From Cunninghamia lanceolata (lineage: Eukaryota > Streptophyta > Pinopsida > Cupressales > Cupressaceae): a DNA stretch of 64,000 nucleotides. The notes under the pieces are model-generated. The model made no database searches and was not told where the DNA came from. It saw nothing but the letters and a program-made list of their open reading frames with translations. Of the stretch, positions 48,427-59,452 are shown piece after piece (the stretch's first letter is position 1; the number at the start of each line of letters is the position of its first letter). The stretch spans positions 6,200,001 through 6,264,000 of the forward strand of contig BSBN01000297.1 in assembly GCA_027924645.1 (NCBI GenBank), written 5' to 3'. A program made the position numbers and the translations under genes.

Positions 48427-51289
48427 TTTTGCCCCTCTTTGATGCAATGTAGTTTATGGTGTTGCTTCAAAGGATAAATAGTTTGATAATGATACATGCC
48501 CCAGTTTGCCCCTAGTATAGGTTTAATGACGGTAGGATACCCCCTCGGGAGATTGGACAGGAAGAAGGGCAGAAGGACGTGAGATGGACAATCTCATGAT
48601 GAAGAAGAGAGAATTAGGTTAGGGTGAATAAATTGGTTGGAGAAAGAGCCGAATGATATGTAATGCAAGATAGAATGATACCACACATAAGCAAGTAAGC
48701 AAGTATACACAAATGATACAAGAACAAACAAGGTATTGCCCATGTCAAGAGGTAAACCAACGATAAACTGATAACGATATATGACAATGTTTTCATGGCA
48801 AGGAACGATATATCCTTAGACCAAAATGATAGGCATGTTGTCATGGCAGGGAATGATAGATCCCTAGAGAAACATGAAGGATAGTGTCTGGTTTCAAGAA
48901 ATGAAGGATGTTGTGTCAGACACGTGTGTTGGTTTGATTTTGATAATGCCACATCCTATATAAGACAATTGATTGATTAATTGATCGAGTTGGTTTATGA
49001 CCAGACAAGGATCAAGACCACTAATTGTGATTGGATCATTTGACAAGATTAACTTGACTTGATTGATATGGATTAAGGATGAACTTGCATTTGGATCATT
49101 GCTTGGGTTGACCAAATTGAAAAGAATGGACCACAATAATAGATAGAATACTGATTGATAGAAGAATGACTCGATAGAAGGAATCACAAGCTTTTATAAA
49201 CATTGATACTCTACATTCTAGATTGTTATTGCATGGGATATGGATGCTTTGGAAATTTTTATTGCATGGGATATGGATGCTTTTGTGGATGAGAATGTTT
49301 TTGCCATCTTGATATTGTAAGTATTTCGAAGTGCTTATTTCATCATCAGGCTATTTTTTGGTACTTTTTCTAAATGTTGTAAGTTAATACAATCATCGAA
49401 GTATAATTGAACCAAGATGACTTGAGTATTTCTTACGTATGAATAGACAAGGATTACCCCCTTTCATGTTAGACCTTTAAAATCCTCGATGATCTTTTGT
49501 TGATCATGTTGTTAGACAAGGCTTCACATTACTAAAGATTGATCCATAAGAAGCAGACAAAGAAAAGAATCGTGCCCCCATCATAGTATCTCTAGCTTTT
49601 GGCATCCTTGAGTAGCATAGAAAGACATGATAACAAAAATCAAGACTCTGTAACATAACTTGATCACAACCACAAAACATTTTGCATTTTAGATGTGTTT
49701 GTTTCTTGCTATAATTTAGGTAAAATCATTTAGATTGCTTTAGGTATTTACTTGCTTTGCTTTGGATAGGTTGAGGTCTTGTGTCAAAATTTCTACTTGA
49801 AAGCAGGGTTTGCTTGCGCTTGTTTGCCTTGTGAAGGATTCCACAATCCTTACTGGTGAGACGGACCCTAAGGGACTGACCTAGTGCCTCCGGGGTTCAT
49901 TGCTAAATGGCCTTGCCTACGTGACGACACAGAGGGAATGTAGTTCAAGGTGACTTCAATGGACCTAAGATATGGATCAGATAAAACATGATATTGAACA
50001 AATATGGATTAGATATGGAACAGATAAGATGTGACATGGAACAAACATGGAAATGATATGGAACAGATATGGATCAAACAAGACATGATATGGAACAGAT
50101 ATGGATCAGACAAGACATGATATGGAATGGATATGGATCGGACATGGAACAGATGATACTAATGACAAGGAAACACCATGGATAGGTATAATGTATGGGT
50201 GAATGGAATAGGTAGGTATGATGATGGGTAATAATGGATAGAAGGAATCAAGGATGTGATCTCGAAGGACTAAGTTGCATAGAAATAACATGACCCATTG
50301 TAGGTAGAGTACTTAAGATTTTTCATGGCAATGCTTTGACGATAGGAGGATGAGAGGATTGTTGAAGGATTTGCATGGTTTGGAGGGATAAGGTACATCA
50401 AGAGACATCAAAAACATTTGTCAACATTGTGCCCCCAATCTTTATCAAGATCAAGAAAAATGAAGGGAAGATTAGGATGGATTCGACTGGACAATATAGG
50501 TAGGATAGGATAGGAAATGGTATGGAAGGAAACTGATAGGAGAAGAGTGATAGGATGATGAGACAAGGTGCCCCCCAAGTGTAGGTGATGTAGAAGATCA
50601 ACTTACACACGATGCCTGTTTGCCAAGTTTTCATCATGGTACTTATCCAAGGTGCCTATTTGCCAAATTTTCACCATTTGGATGAAGGGATTTTTCTTGA
50701 CTTTTTTTTTTTTGAACATTTGGATATGATAGGTAGAATGGATGAGAGGGCCTCAATTGCCAGGTTCCATGAAAGGTGATAGTCCCACTAGAAAGATGTC
50801 ATCGCATGGACCATGTCAAGTGTTCTCATAGATGTTGGTAGGAGATTGCATGACAGTGAGATGGAGAAGGTAGACAGTGGATTGTGGAAGGTGCGATAGT
50901 GGAGGATGATGTAGAATACAAATGGAAAGCTTATGCAAAAGCATGGACCACAGGAGTAGGATGGGGAAGATATGTAGGAGGTATATGGAAATGTTTGTGA
51001 GATGGAAGGGAATCATGACCAACGGTTGCACATACCGTGATAAACATTGAAGTTGGTAATGGGAAAGTAGTGTTGGAAGCAATGAAGACATTTGCTTTTG
51101 GATGAATGACTTAGGCATGTAGGGATCCACATAGACTGAGTATTTTTCTAAGTTTTTCTTGTCATGTGGGATGAAAGAATTTGAGACTTTTGGATGGAAT
51201 GGGAGAAAGTGGATGGTTGAGATTATTGAGAGGTAGATGCCTCATGTAACTTGAGGGCTTTTTGCTTAGGTACCCAAGCCATTTTGCTT
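48427..51289. other. Element B 3' non-coding region
   Basis: No gene is visible. 48427-50493 duplicates 16235-23221 (less the nested element), including a degenerate 30-bp minisatellite at about 49970-50160. Beyond 50493 it resembles 37050-37160 of element A. Confidence 0.75.
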
Positions 51290-52555
51290 TTAGATAGTAT
51301 ATGTGAAGGTATGGGCTTGGGCGTATGCAGTTTTTGTACAGCTTTGGAGGTAATCTTTTGTTGGATGCATACCCACACTTTTTTTCAGTTTGGCATATAG
51401 GTGTGTGGGTGTATGCAGCTGTTGAGAAGGATGTTTCTTTGATTCTGGGCTTTTGTATCCTAGGTCATGAGGACTCTTAGGATTTTTGACTTTATAGGTA
51501 GAGGCATCCAGATTTTTGTTGTGAAATTCCCTTGGGATGGTGGAAGTGAGGCTTATGGAAGCTCTTTGTTTAGACAACATGTGCATTGGTTGGTCATACT
51601 TGGGATTGATAGAAGATTCATAGGTGGATGTATAAGGTGTTGGAAGAAGTGGTGGTAGAATGTATGGAGGGATATTAGGAGTTGGAAGTAGGGGAGGTAG
51701 ATTGGATGGTGGAAGGTGTATGGTTGCATGCTTTTGGGAATTATAGGATGATGGAGGTGGAATGACGACATGTGTTTTGGGGATATGATAGGGTTTACGA
51801 TGGAAAGTGGTGGATTTAGAGGGTATGGAGGAAGTACCAACATCTTGAGATTGTTCACCTTGGGGTGTGTATCCAAGGCCACATGAAGGAGGAGGAACAT
51901 TGACATGGATGGGCTCCAAAATACCTTGTTCATGAAGGCCTAAGCCTTTACCTTGATAGTTCATACGTTGGAGTATGCGATGGACAACAGGATTATGTGT
52001 AGGTGGAACACTAGACACAAGTTCTTTATTGGATGGAGACGATGAGATAGAGGATAATGGTTGCTGGTGTTCTAAGCAGGAACACTCATGAATGAAGGCG
52101 ATAAGACCAAAGATGTATGGTGGGGGATTTGTAGCATGGTCGATAATAGATGGTGGAGGATTATTTTTGGATTGATCTTCTACGCTTGTTTGGGAGGCAA
52201 TTGTCTCATCAAGGGAAGTGGAAGCTATTGGATCATGGATAGGACTAGATGGGGTTATAAACTTAGGACCATGGAACACATAAACTAGACTAAGAGGATC
52301 ATCATGGTCTTCTTGATCATAGATAGGCTCGTGATTGTAGATGGGATCTTGATCATAGATAGGATTTAGCATGATGGAATTAATGTGCTCTTGTATAGAT
52401 TCATCATCAACGATAATAGCTTGATCACTGAAAGGATAGAGATTATGGAGAGGTTGGAATTGGATCCCTTGCTCATATATCAAATCAAGTTGCTCATGGA
52501 TAGATTCTTCATCAAAGGTAGTATCTTGATCATAAAAGAGATATAGGTTATGCAT
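51290..52555 (-). CDS. Element B G-patch protein, 421 codons
   Basis: An open frame without internal stops. Residues 1-90 contain repeated IYDQ/YDQD and 'HNLY.F.DQ' segments, acidic and Tyr-rich, suggesting short internal duplications. Residues 191-230 are a G-patch (ILQRMNYQGKGLGLHEQG, then CGLGYTP) very like that of element A at 41280-41477. Residues 230-330 are Pro/Ser-rich, and the C-terminal part is basic. No gag, protease or polymerase motif occurs. In element A the equivalent region lies between protease and RT, so this looks like a pol remnant that stayed open or became an independent ORF. The listed start is the first ATG of the open frame; the original frame probably continued upstream (52614-53322), where stops now interrupt it. 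Confidence 0.6.
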   Translation of the reverse strand: MHNLYLFYDQDTTFDEESIHEQLDLIYEQGIQFQPLHNLYPFSDQAIIVDDESIQEHINSIMLNPIYDQDPIYNHEPIYDQEDHDDPLSLVYVFHGPKFITPSSPIHDPIASTSLDETIASQTSVEDQSKNNPPPSIIDHATNPPPYIFGLIAFIHECSCLEHQQPLSSISSSPSNKELVSSVPPTHNPVVHRILQRMNYQGKGLGLHEQGILEPIHVNVPPPSCGLGYTPQGEQSQDVGTSSIPSKSTTFHRKPYHIPKTHVVIPPPSSYNSQKHATIHLPPSNLPPLLPTPNIPPYILPPLLPTPYTSTYESSINPKYDQPMHMLSKQRASISLTSTIPREFHNKNLDASTYKVKNPKSPHDLGYKSPESKKHPSQQLHTPTHLYAKLKKSVGMHPTKDYLQSCTKTAYAQAHTFTYTI

Positions 52556-52680
52556 TGTTTGAAATTGGACTTTTTGCTCATGTATAGGTATAGGATCATC
52601 GAAAAGATAATGGTTACGTAAGGGTCAGATGGGAGTGCTTTGATCTTGATTTAGACAAGGGGTTGATGTTTCCACATGTT

Positions 52681-53322
52681 TTAAAGTGTGCTCTTGACAT
52701 AACTCTTGATGTGCTTGAATTGAAGTTGAAGTAGAAGACTCTTGGATAGGCTCTTGTCAACAACATGAAGGTACGATGGACCTTGAATTTGGTGCATGGT
52801 AGGAGGTTCTTCAATACGCTCAAGGGGTTGTAGGTTACATGATGAGGTTAGGGTAATGGACATGCTTGAGGGTTCTTTTATAAGGTCAAGGACCAGAATT
52901 TGAGGACATGATTGACTCTCTACTAGTAGCCCTTGGATCACATCATTGATAGGTGTATGAGTAGAGGAGTGAGGTAATGGATGAGTGGATTTGGAGTTCT
53001 CCATAGTAGGATTAGTATACTTTGGGCCATGTGTTTTAGGAGATGGTGAAGGAGGACTAGTAGACGAACTAGTATATGATATCCAACTTGAGGTGGTACT
53101 TGCCTTATCAAGAGTATCATGAAGATGAGAAAAGGATGTATGCTTTTGGGGTGAGGTGTAGCTAGTATTGGCCTGTTCAGCTTGTAAGATTGTCATTTCT
53201 TGTTGTATCACTTGGAGTTCTTGAGCAATTTCTATATGATCTTGGCGTGAGATATTGAAGTCTAATTGCTCTCATAGGTATTGGAGTTCTTGAACAATTA
53301 CCTCTAATTGGTTTGTCATTTC
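52681..53322 (-). pseudogene. N-terminal companion of the element B ORF
   Basis: An open stretch of 176 codons (52681-53211) plus a short upstream part ending in a stop. It is rich in Ser, Thr, Pro and Gln, starting with a Gln/Leu coiled-coil-like segment (IQQEMTILQAEQAN). No recognisable domain. Probably the 5' part of the same product as 51290-52555, separated by stops at 52560-52680. Confidence 0.4.
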
Positions 53323-55431
53323 AATAGAAACTAACACAAGACTGAAATGGGTACCTAGAAAACCTAAATTTTTTCTCTGAAAATATGTGGAAGTATTCAC
53401 TGTTACGCATGCGTAGGAACAGATGCACAGCAAAAAAGGATAAAAGCACAGAAAGTCAACATAGATGCACAATAACAGGTGGTATAAGCATAGCCAGTCG
53501 GTATAAATGTGCGGCCAGTCGGAACAAATGCACAATAGAAAGTGATAAAAGTGTAGCTCTAGTTTTTTCAGTGTTTTTACAAATTTTTGGCAATTTTTCT
53601 GATGTTTTTGGTTTCTTTTGTTCAAGATGATCTCTTTGATATGATTTTCTATAATTATGGCAAGAAGACACAGCAAACACAAAGAATATTTTTATGGTTT
53701 TTTATTTTTTTGTAATTTTTTTACTCCTTTTGGACTAAAAGAAAGCAAGTACAATCCTAGGTTTCAAAGGACAATATAAATCAAATTCTCACTATCTCTA
53801 GTGAAGCATCTTTGGGAGGTGATAATCACCATTCCCTGCATCAGCTTATAGGGGTTTTTGGCCACTAATATAAAGATGCTTAATAAAGGCAACCGTTCGA
53901 GTGGTTATACATGCAGTAGCACTACTCTGTTATGGAGTCTCCTAGCCTACAAGGGTTGCACCTTGGAGGGTTTTGGGGGAGTTTGGCTATCGGTATAACA
54001 CTTCACTCATTGTTTGAAGCTTTCACTCCAAACACAATTTATTTATAGTGGGTTGGCAGAGCTTGGCTTTATCTTGTTACCACTTAAGGTCATTCCCCAA
54101 GGACGGACGGATATCCAAGGGCAGGCCTCTCTAAAGGTAAAACACATGCAAAAATGATATGTCTGTCATTTTGGTCACCCAAGAGAGGGGAGAGCATAGG
54201 CCTGGTATCATTACCAAAAACATGAAAGACAATGGTTCTTTTCCCCTAGTTAAAAAGAAAAAGACTATATGAGCCATCTACTTGGGCACACATGCGATTG
54301 TAGTTGTCAATTGTTCCTTATGAAATTGAAGTGTTTGACATTCATGTCTATTGTCTCTTAAGAAAGCAATATGTTCCTAAGACTTAGATTGCAAAAAAAT
54401 GTTTTGTCCCTTAAGAAAGTAATATGTTCCAAAGACTTAAATTGCAAATATGATTTGTTCAATTGTCCCTTAAGAAAGTAATTTGTTCTTAAGACTTAGT
54501 GTGATAGGTTTTTAATTCTTCAATGCTTGTCTTGTATGAACATATTAGGAAAACCCATTTGCTCTGTTTGAGTAATAAGAGCTTGCAAAAAGTTGGTTAG
54601 TTCCACCAAAAACTCAATAGTTAGCCTAAAATCAATTGAACCAAAAGTGCTTAACTTGTTAGGTGAAAAATGAGCAATATAGAAAAAAATTGATAATAAT
54701 GATTAGGTACACCAGATTGGATAATATGATCAGATTCTACATGAAATTCTATGCAATTTCAAAAAAAAATTGTGAAAATTGAATAAATTTTGCACAAGTT
54801 ATGACCGTTTGAAGTTTTGCAAAAGAAGGGTTGACTTTGACTGAGTGTACCTGACAAATCTGATAAATTTACCTCAAAATTATTTCACCATATAAAATTT
54901 ATGAGAACTAGCTTTCCAACACTACTAGTTTCGTGAAAATCTGACTCCTTATGCAAAAGATATGCTCGATTTCATGAAATTTCTAAAAATAGGCCCAAAA
55001 AAATAAGCTTGAGCTAAAAATAGGGACACGGATTAAGATCTATTTTTCTTGAAATCCATGTACTTTCAGCAAAACATAAGAGATACCCAGATAGGATTTT
55101 GGTGTTTTTGACAAACCCAGAAATCGTTTGAGCTAAAGTTACACAGATATGCTTGATTTCAGGAAATTGCTAAAAATAGGCTAAAAAAAAGTAAAAAAAA
55201 CATAGGCTAAAAATAGGGACATGGATTTACGATCTATTTCTCTTGAAATTTGTGCACTTTCTATGAAAAGTAAGAAATACTCAAATAGAATTTTGATGTT
55301 TTTGACAAAACCCAGAAACCTTTTGAGCTAGGGTTACACCATTTGAATGCTCAACGCCTATTCTCTGAATCCTCCTATATACAAAACCTTGGCACACAAA
55401 AAACTTAGTTTTTGGATTAAATCAGGGCAGG
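53323..55431 (-). other. Element B 5' leader
   Basis: No credible gene; the open frame at 53272-53682 is low-complexity. 53400-53565 holds an array of GATGCACA/ATGTGCGG-type words about 20 bp apart. 53850-54250 matches the element A leader. Confidence 0.65.
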
Positions 55432-55450
55432 GCCCGACGGTGGGCACCAA
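55432..55450 (-). other. Primer-binding-site-like sequence of element B
   Basis: Minus TGGTGCCCACCGTCGGGCC, four bases inside the 5' LTR. Confidence 0.65.
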
Positions 55451-55454
55451 AAGT

Positions 55455-57007
55455 GTTAAGGGAAAATTAGATCTAAATGAATAATCAATATAATAATATT
55501 AATAATACCTGAAACTCAATAAAATAATAAACAAAAGAGATCAATCAAATAATGAACAATACAAAGCAAACCTCCTTTAATTATTAGCTTCCATTGATCA
55601 CCTATCTCAAATAATCTTGTCTATGAATATGGCCCTCAGAAGGTGTACTTCCTTGCTATGATTCCAATATGTTCAAATGAGAATGGCTATGATAGTTTCA
55701 CCATTAAGATGAGTTTAACAACAATGATAGTAGTGTGTAGTAACAAGTTTGATCGCAAGCAATAAAGGAATTGGTGCCAAAGGTGTGCTGTAATTCTTGC
55801 AGAGTAACAATACTTAAAGCTTGGATGAATGAAATGGAAGAATAAGCTTCAATTTATAGACTTGAGAGAGAAGATCAACGATATAGAAAGAATGAGAAGA
55901 TCAACGATATAGAACGGTTGAGGAATGTGCGTGAATGGGAAGAAGACAAGTGTCACACAAAAGATGTTTTATTTGAGTTAACTACTTTCTTTTCTAAAGA
56001 TAAGATATGCTTTTCATAAATTAGAAAGTTTTTTTCTAATTTAAGAGATATTGATAAAAACAAGGTTGATTGAATCAGTTAACTCAACTTAAAATTTGCT
56101 TTTGCATGATTTGAGAGAAATTAAATAATAAATTATTTAATTTTGTGTGCATGAAGAAGAAGACTTATTTTTAGAAGATTTGGAAGATATTTGGAGATAG
56201 GAAAGAAAATTAAATAAATAATTTTATTTAATTGTTGTGCATGATTCAGAAGAATAAATAAAATATTTGATTATATTTTATTTTTTGAGATTGAGAGGAT
56301 TTAAATAAATTTGATTTGATTTATTTAAATTTGGAAGAATGATTTTGACTTAATTAAATAATTAAGAATTATTTAATTGTTTGGAAAAATTTAATTAAAT
56401 AAAGGATTTTATTTCTAGAGATAAGATATGCTTTTCATAAATTAGAAAGCTTTTTTTCTAATTTAAGAGATATTGATAAAAACAAGGTTGATTGAGTTAG
56501 TTAACTCACAACTTAAGATTTGCTTTTGCATGATTTGAGAGAAATTAAATAATAAATAATTTAATTTTGTGTGCATAAAGAAGAAGACTTATTTTTAGAA
56601 GATTTGGAAGATATTTGGAGATAGGAAAGTAAATTAAATAAATAATTTTATTTAATTGTTGTGCATGATTTGGAAGAATAAATAAAATATTTGATTATAT
56701 TTTATTTTTGGAGATTGAGAGTATTTAAATAAATTTGATTTGATTTATTTAAATTTGGAAGAATGATTTTGACTTAATTAAATAATTAAGAATTATTTAA
56801 TTGTTTGGAAGAATTTAATTAAATAAAGGATTTTATTTAATTTTGACTTTAGAAGAGGTAATTAAATATTTTGATATTTAATTAACTTAGAGGAATATGA
56901 ATCGAATAAATAAATTTGTTTATTTATTTATTGATAGAAGAATTAGAAGGGAATAAATATTAAGAATATTTACTTGAACTGAATCATGTCATTTTTAGGT
57001 GTATACA
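55455..57007 (-). repeat. 5' LTR of element B with an internal duplication
   Basis: About 1.55 kb, longer than its partners (1.04-1.11 kb), because a segment of roughly 420 bp starting TCTAAAGATAAGATATGC (about 55992) is repeated from about 56414. Confidence 0.82.
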
Positions 57008-57821
57008 ATTAGCGTACCATATTTGAATGAGTAATTCTTGTCCTTTATCTTGCTTAGGTTCTTCATAAGCTGGTTCAGCAACAGTTCATAAAGATCATAG
57101 TATGCATTTTCTTTTACCATCTGATATGCAGTACAGATGGTTGTTCTAGACACTAAATTTTCTCTGCTAGAGAAATATATCTTATACCCTATTACCATCG
57201 ATGTGAATCTAACCCCATTATCCTCTATATCATTTATAGTCATATCTCTCTTATCAAATTTTGATCTGGTTGCCTCTATGACTTCCTAATTTTTCACAAC
57301 CTTTAATTGAGGTAGAGTACCAATTGAATTCAATCATGTAACTGCCCTTAGTACATCTTTTGTGATCTTGAACGGATGATTCAACCATAAAAACTCATCA
57401 TGGATATAGCTCAAAACATACCAGACCCACTCATCCTCTGCGAAACTCAAAAACCCAACAAATTGTAAGAACTTCTTGTCTTCAAGACTTTGTATTTCAG
57501 TTTGAGCTCAAAATCATCATCTTTTAAGTCATTCATGAATAGATCATCAAACCTTGAGTCGCCATGCTCCTCTAGAGGCACGTGAATGTAAGCCCTAATG
57601 TCTTATGTGTGAAGAACTCCATATGGAACCCCAGAAAATGCTCCCATCAAATCAACTTGAGTGGACTTGAAGGGGTGCTTTTTAAATTTCAGCCTAGGTC
57701 GCTCAGTGATGTTCACAACCAAAGGTGTAGCCATTTCAAAAGATTGCAAGTTCAAAGATTCACAGAGAATTACCTTTTTCTTCATGGAATTAGGGTTAGC
57801 TATTGAAATCATTTTTTGCAC
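57008..57821 (-). pseudogene. N-terminal part of outer-element ORF2
   Basis: Starts at ATG 57821 (or the ATG 30 codons further in). The first 72 codons are open and include TQVDLMGAFSGVPYGVL. After a TAA the frame continues (YIHVPLEEHGDSRFDDLFMND) and then shifts once near 57450. The last part, open from 57243 to 57008, includes FTSMVIGYKIYFSSREN. It is cut at 57008 by element B and resumes at 47384. With the other segments it totals about 1100 codons. I do not recognise a characterised family. Confidence 0.65.
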
Positions 57822-57839
57822 TTCAAACCTCTAAAATTT

Positions 57840-59397
57840 CAGCTCAGGCACTCTTCTCCTTGTTCTCTTTGAATGCAAAGTGATTCAAGTGTTTGAATGA
57901 ATGACCTTTTATCCTCCACAAAACCTAATTCTTCATTGTAATAAATGCTTTGCCTTAATACATCTGATTGCATTGTTTCTACATATAGTCAATCTTTAAT
58001 TGCTCTACAATCAATCGCATTAGCTTCTTTTCTTCCAGAATTTGCTTCAACAGATCTATAATAGGCTTCTCTTTCTTCATCCATTGTGCTAAATTCAAGT
58101 ACCCACTTGCTAGCAGGGGGAATTAGATTTTCAATGCAGTTCCCCTTGAGCCAGAGCTCCTGTTTCAATTCCTAGAGGAATTAACAGTACCAAATTCTGG
58201 TGCGGACCCATCACCATAATTCACTTCACCTTTCTTTACCGATGTTTTGTTCATTTATTCTAGATCTCATTCACATTTACTTTGCCCTTGCCTTTATCTT
58301 GTCCCTGTAATTTTTGGTTTCTATTTACTAGACCTTTTCTGTCATCATTCCTGCTTCTACAGAATCTTGTAACATGACCAAATCTATTGCAATTAAAGTA
58401 CCCAACATTTATTTTCTCATTTACTTGATTTCCTCTTGATCTACACTGATTACCCATGTGTCAAAATCTATTGCATGCAAAATAATAGCCATTGAAAGAA
58501 TTGACATTTCTTCTGTTGCTAGAGTAGTTCATCATCATACTTCTGCATTCATTGGATCTATGACCATACCTTTTACAATTGAAGCATTGACCAGAGAAGG
58601 ATGGACCATTTTGATTCACTCTACTTCTACACTGAGTAGCTCTATGACCAAATTTATTGCAATTGAAACAATTTCCATTGAAAGATGGACACCTTTGAGC
58701 ATCAGGTTGTCTTATCAGAGGTCTTCTAGGTCTATTTCTTTTATTCCTTTATTTTGGATTTCTTTGACTAGATCCAGAGCTTTCACCTTTCTCATATCCC
58801 AGACCATGCTTATCATCTGCCATCTTCTAACTATCAAGAAACACTTCAATTTTAGCTGAGATTATCTTAAACTTCTCTTTGTATTCATTTGCAACTTCTA
58901 GGTCATGTTTAAGAATGACAATTTGTCTTTCAAGTTCTTCATCATTGTCCCTAGTTTCTTGTAGATCAGACTCTAGATGGCTAATTATCCTATCCAATCG
59001 ACAGCATTCTTCTATTCTTTCTTTTAGAGATTGATTCAATTTTTCTTCAATCTTCTTCCTTTCCTCAATTTCCTTGGTTAGTCTCATCACCCCAGATTCC
59101 ATCTCATGTTTTAGGACTTCTTTTGCTAGCTTCTCACATTCTTTTGTCTTCTCCTTCAGGGCCTCATCCATGTCATTGTCTTTGTTCTGATTTGCTAGAT
59201 GATGAAGTAGCTCCCTTCTCTTTTCATTAGATTTTCTCAGTTGTCCTTTTAAGGTCTCAATGAAATCATCAGCATCTTTAAGATTTTCTTTCAGTTCTTT
59301 AACTTCTACTCTGGACTGATCAAGATCTTCTAAGGCAACTTGAAGTTGTTCATTGATGCCATCTAAATACCTAGATGAACCCATTGAAACACCTTCC
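57840..59397 (-). pseudogene. Outer-element ORF1: coiled coil plus four tandem zinc knuckles (gag-like)
   Basis: It starts near the ATG at 59385 just inside the primer site. Residues 1-190 are a long coiled coil (ELKENLKDADDFIETLKGQL and similar). Four CX2CX4HX4C-type knuckles follow at roughly 26-residue spacing (about 58690-58340): CFNCNKFGHRATQC, CFNCKRYGHRSNEC, YFACNRF-stop-HMGNQC and YFNCNRFGHVTRFC. In the third and fourth the first Cys is Tyr, and the third has a stop. A degenerate C-terminal region with WVLEFSTMDEEREAYYRSVE runs to about 57840. Multiple knuckles on a coiled-coil protein suggest a Gag-like RNA-binding role. No protease follows. Confidence 0.75.
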
Positions 59398-59438
59398 CAG
59401 ATCTTCCTCAAGCTGTTAAACTTCTTCCAAGGAACCTT

Positions 59439-59450
59439 GCTCTGATACCA
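59439..59450 (-). other. Primer-binding site of outer element
   Basis: Minus TGGTATCAGAGC, two bases inside the 5' LTR; matches initiator tRNA-Met. Confidence 0.85.
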
Positions 59451-59452
59451 AT

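Larger units (their letters stand above)
47385..57007 (-). mobile_element. Element B: non-autonomous relative of element A carrying a G-patch ORF
   Basis: 3' LTR at 47385-48426 with a purine tract (minus AAAGAGGGGCAAAA) at 48427-48440. 5' LTR at 55455-57007 with a PBS-like sequence at 55432-55450. The 7 kb interior shares its 5' leader and 3' non-coding region with element A but has lost gag, protease, RT and integrase. Only a proline-rich G-patch ORF remains (51290-52555), with a degenerate companion at 52681-53322. No TSD is visible: flanks are GACAT and ATTAG. Confidence 0.75.

Noticed and set aside
53272..53682. 136-codon ORF in the element B leader
   Set aside because: Low-complexity, covers the repeated GCAC-word array, and no counterpart is conserved in element A.
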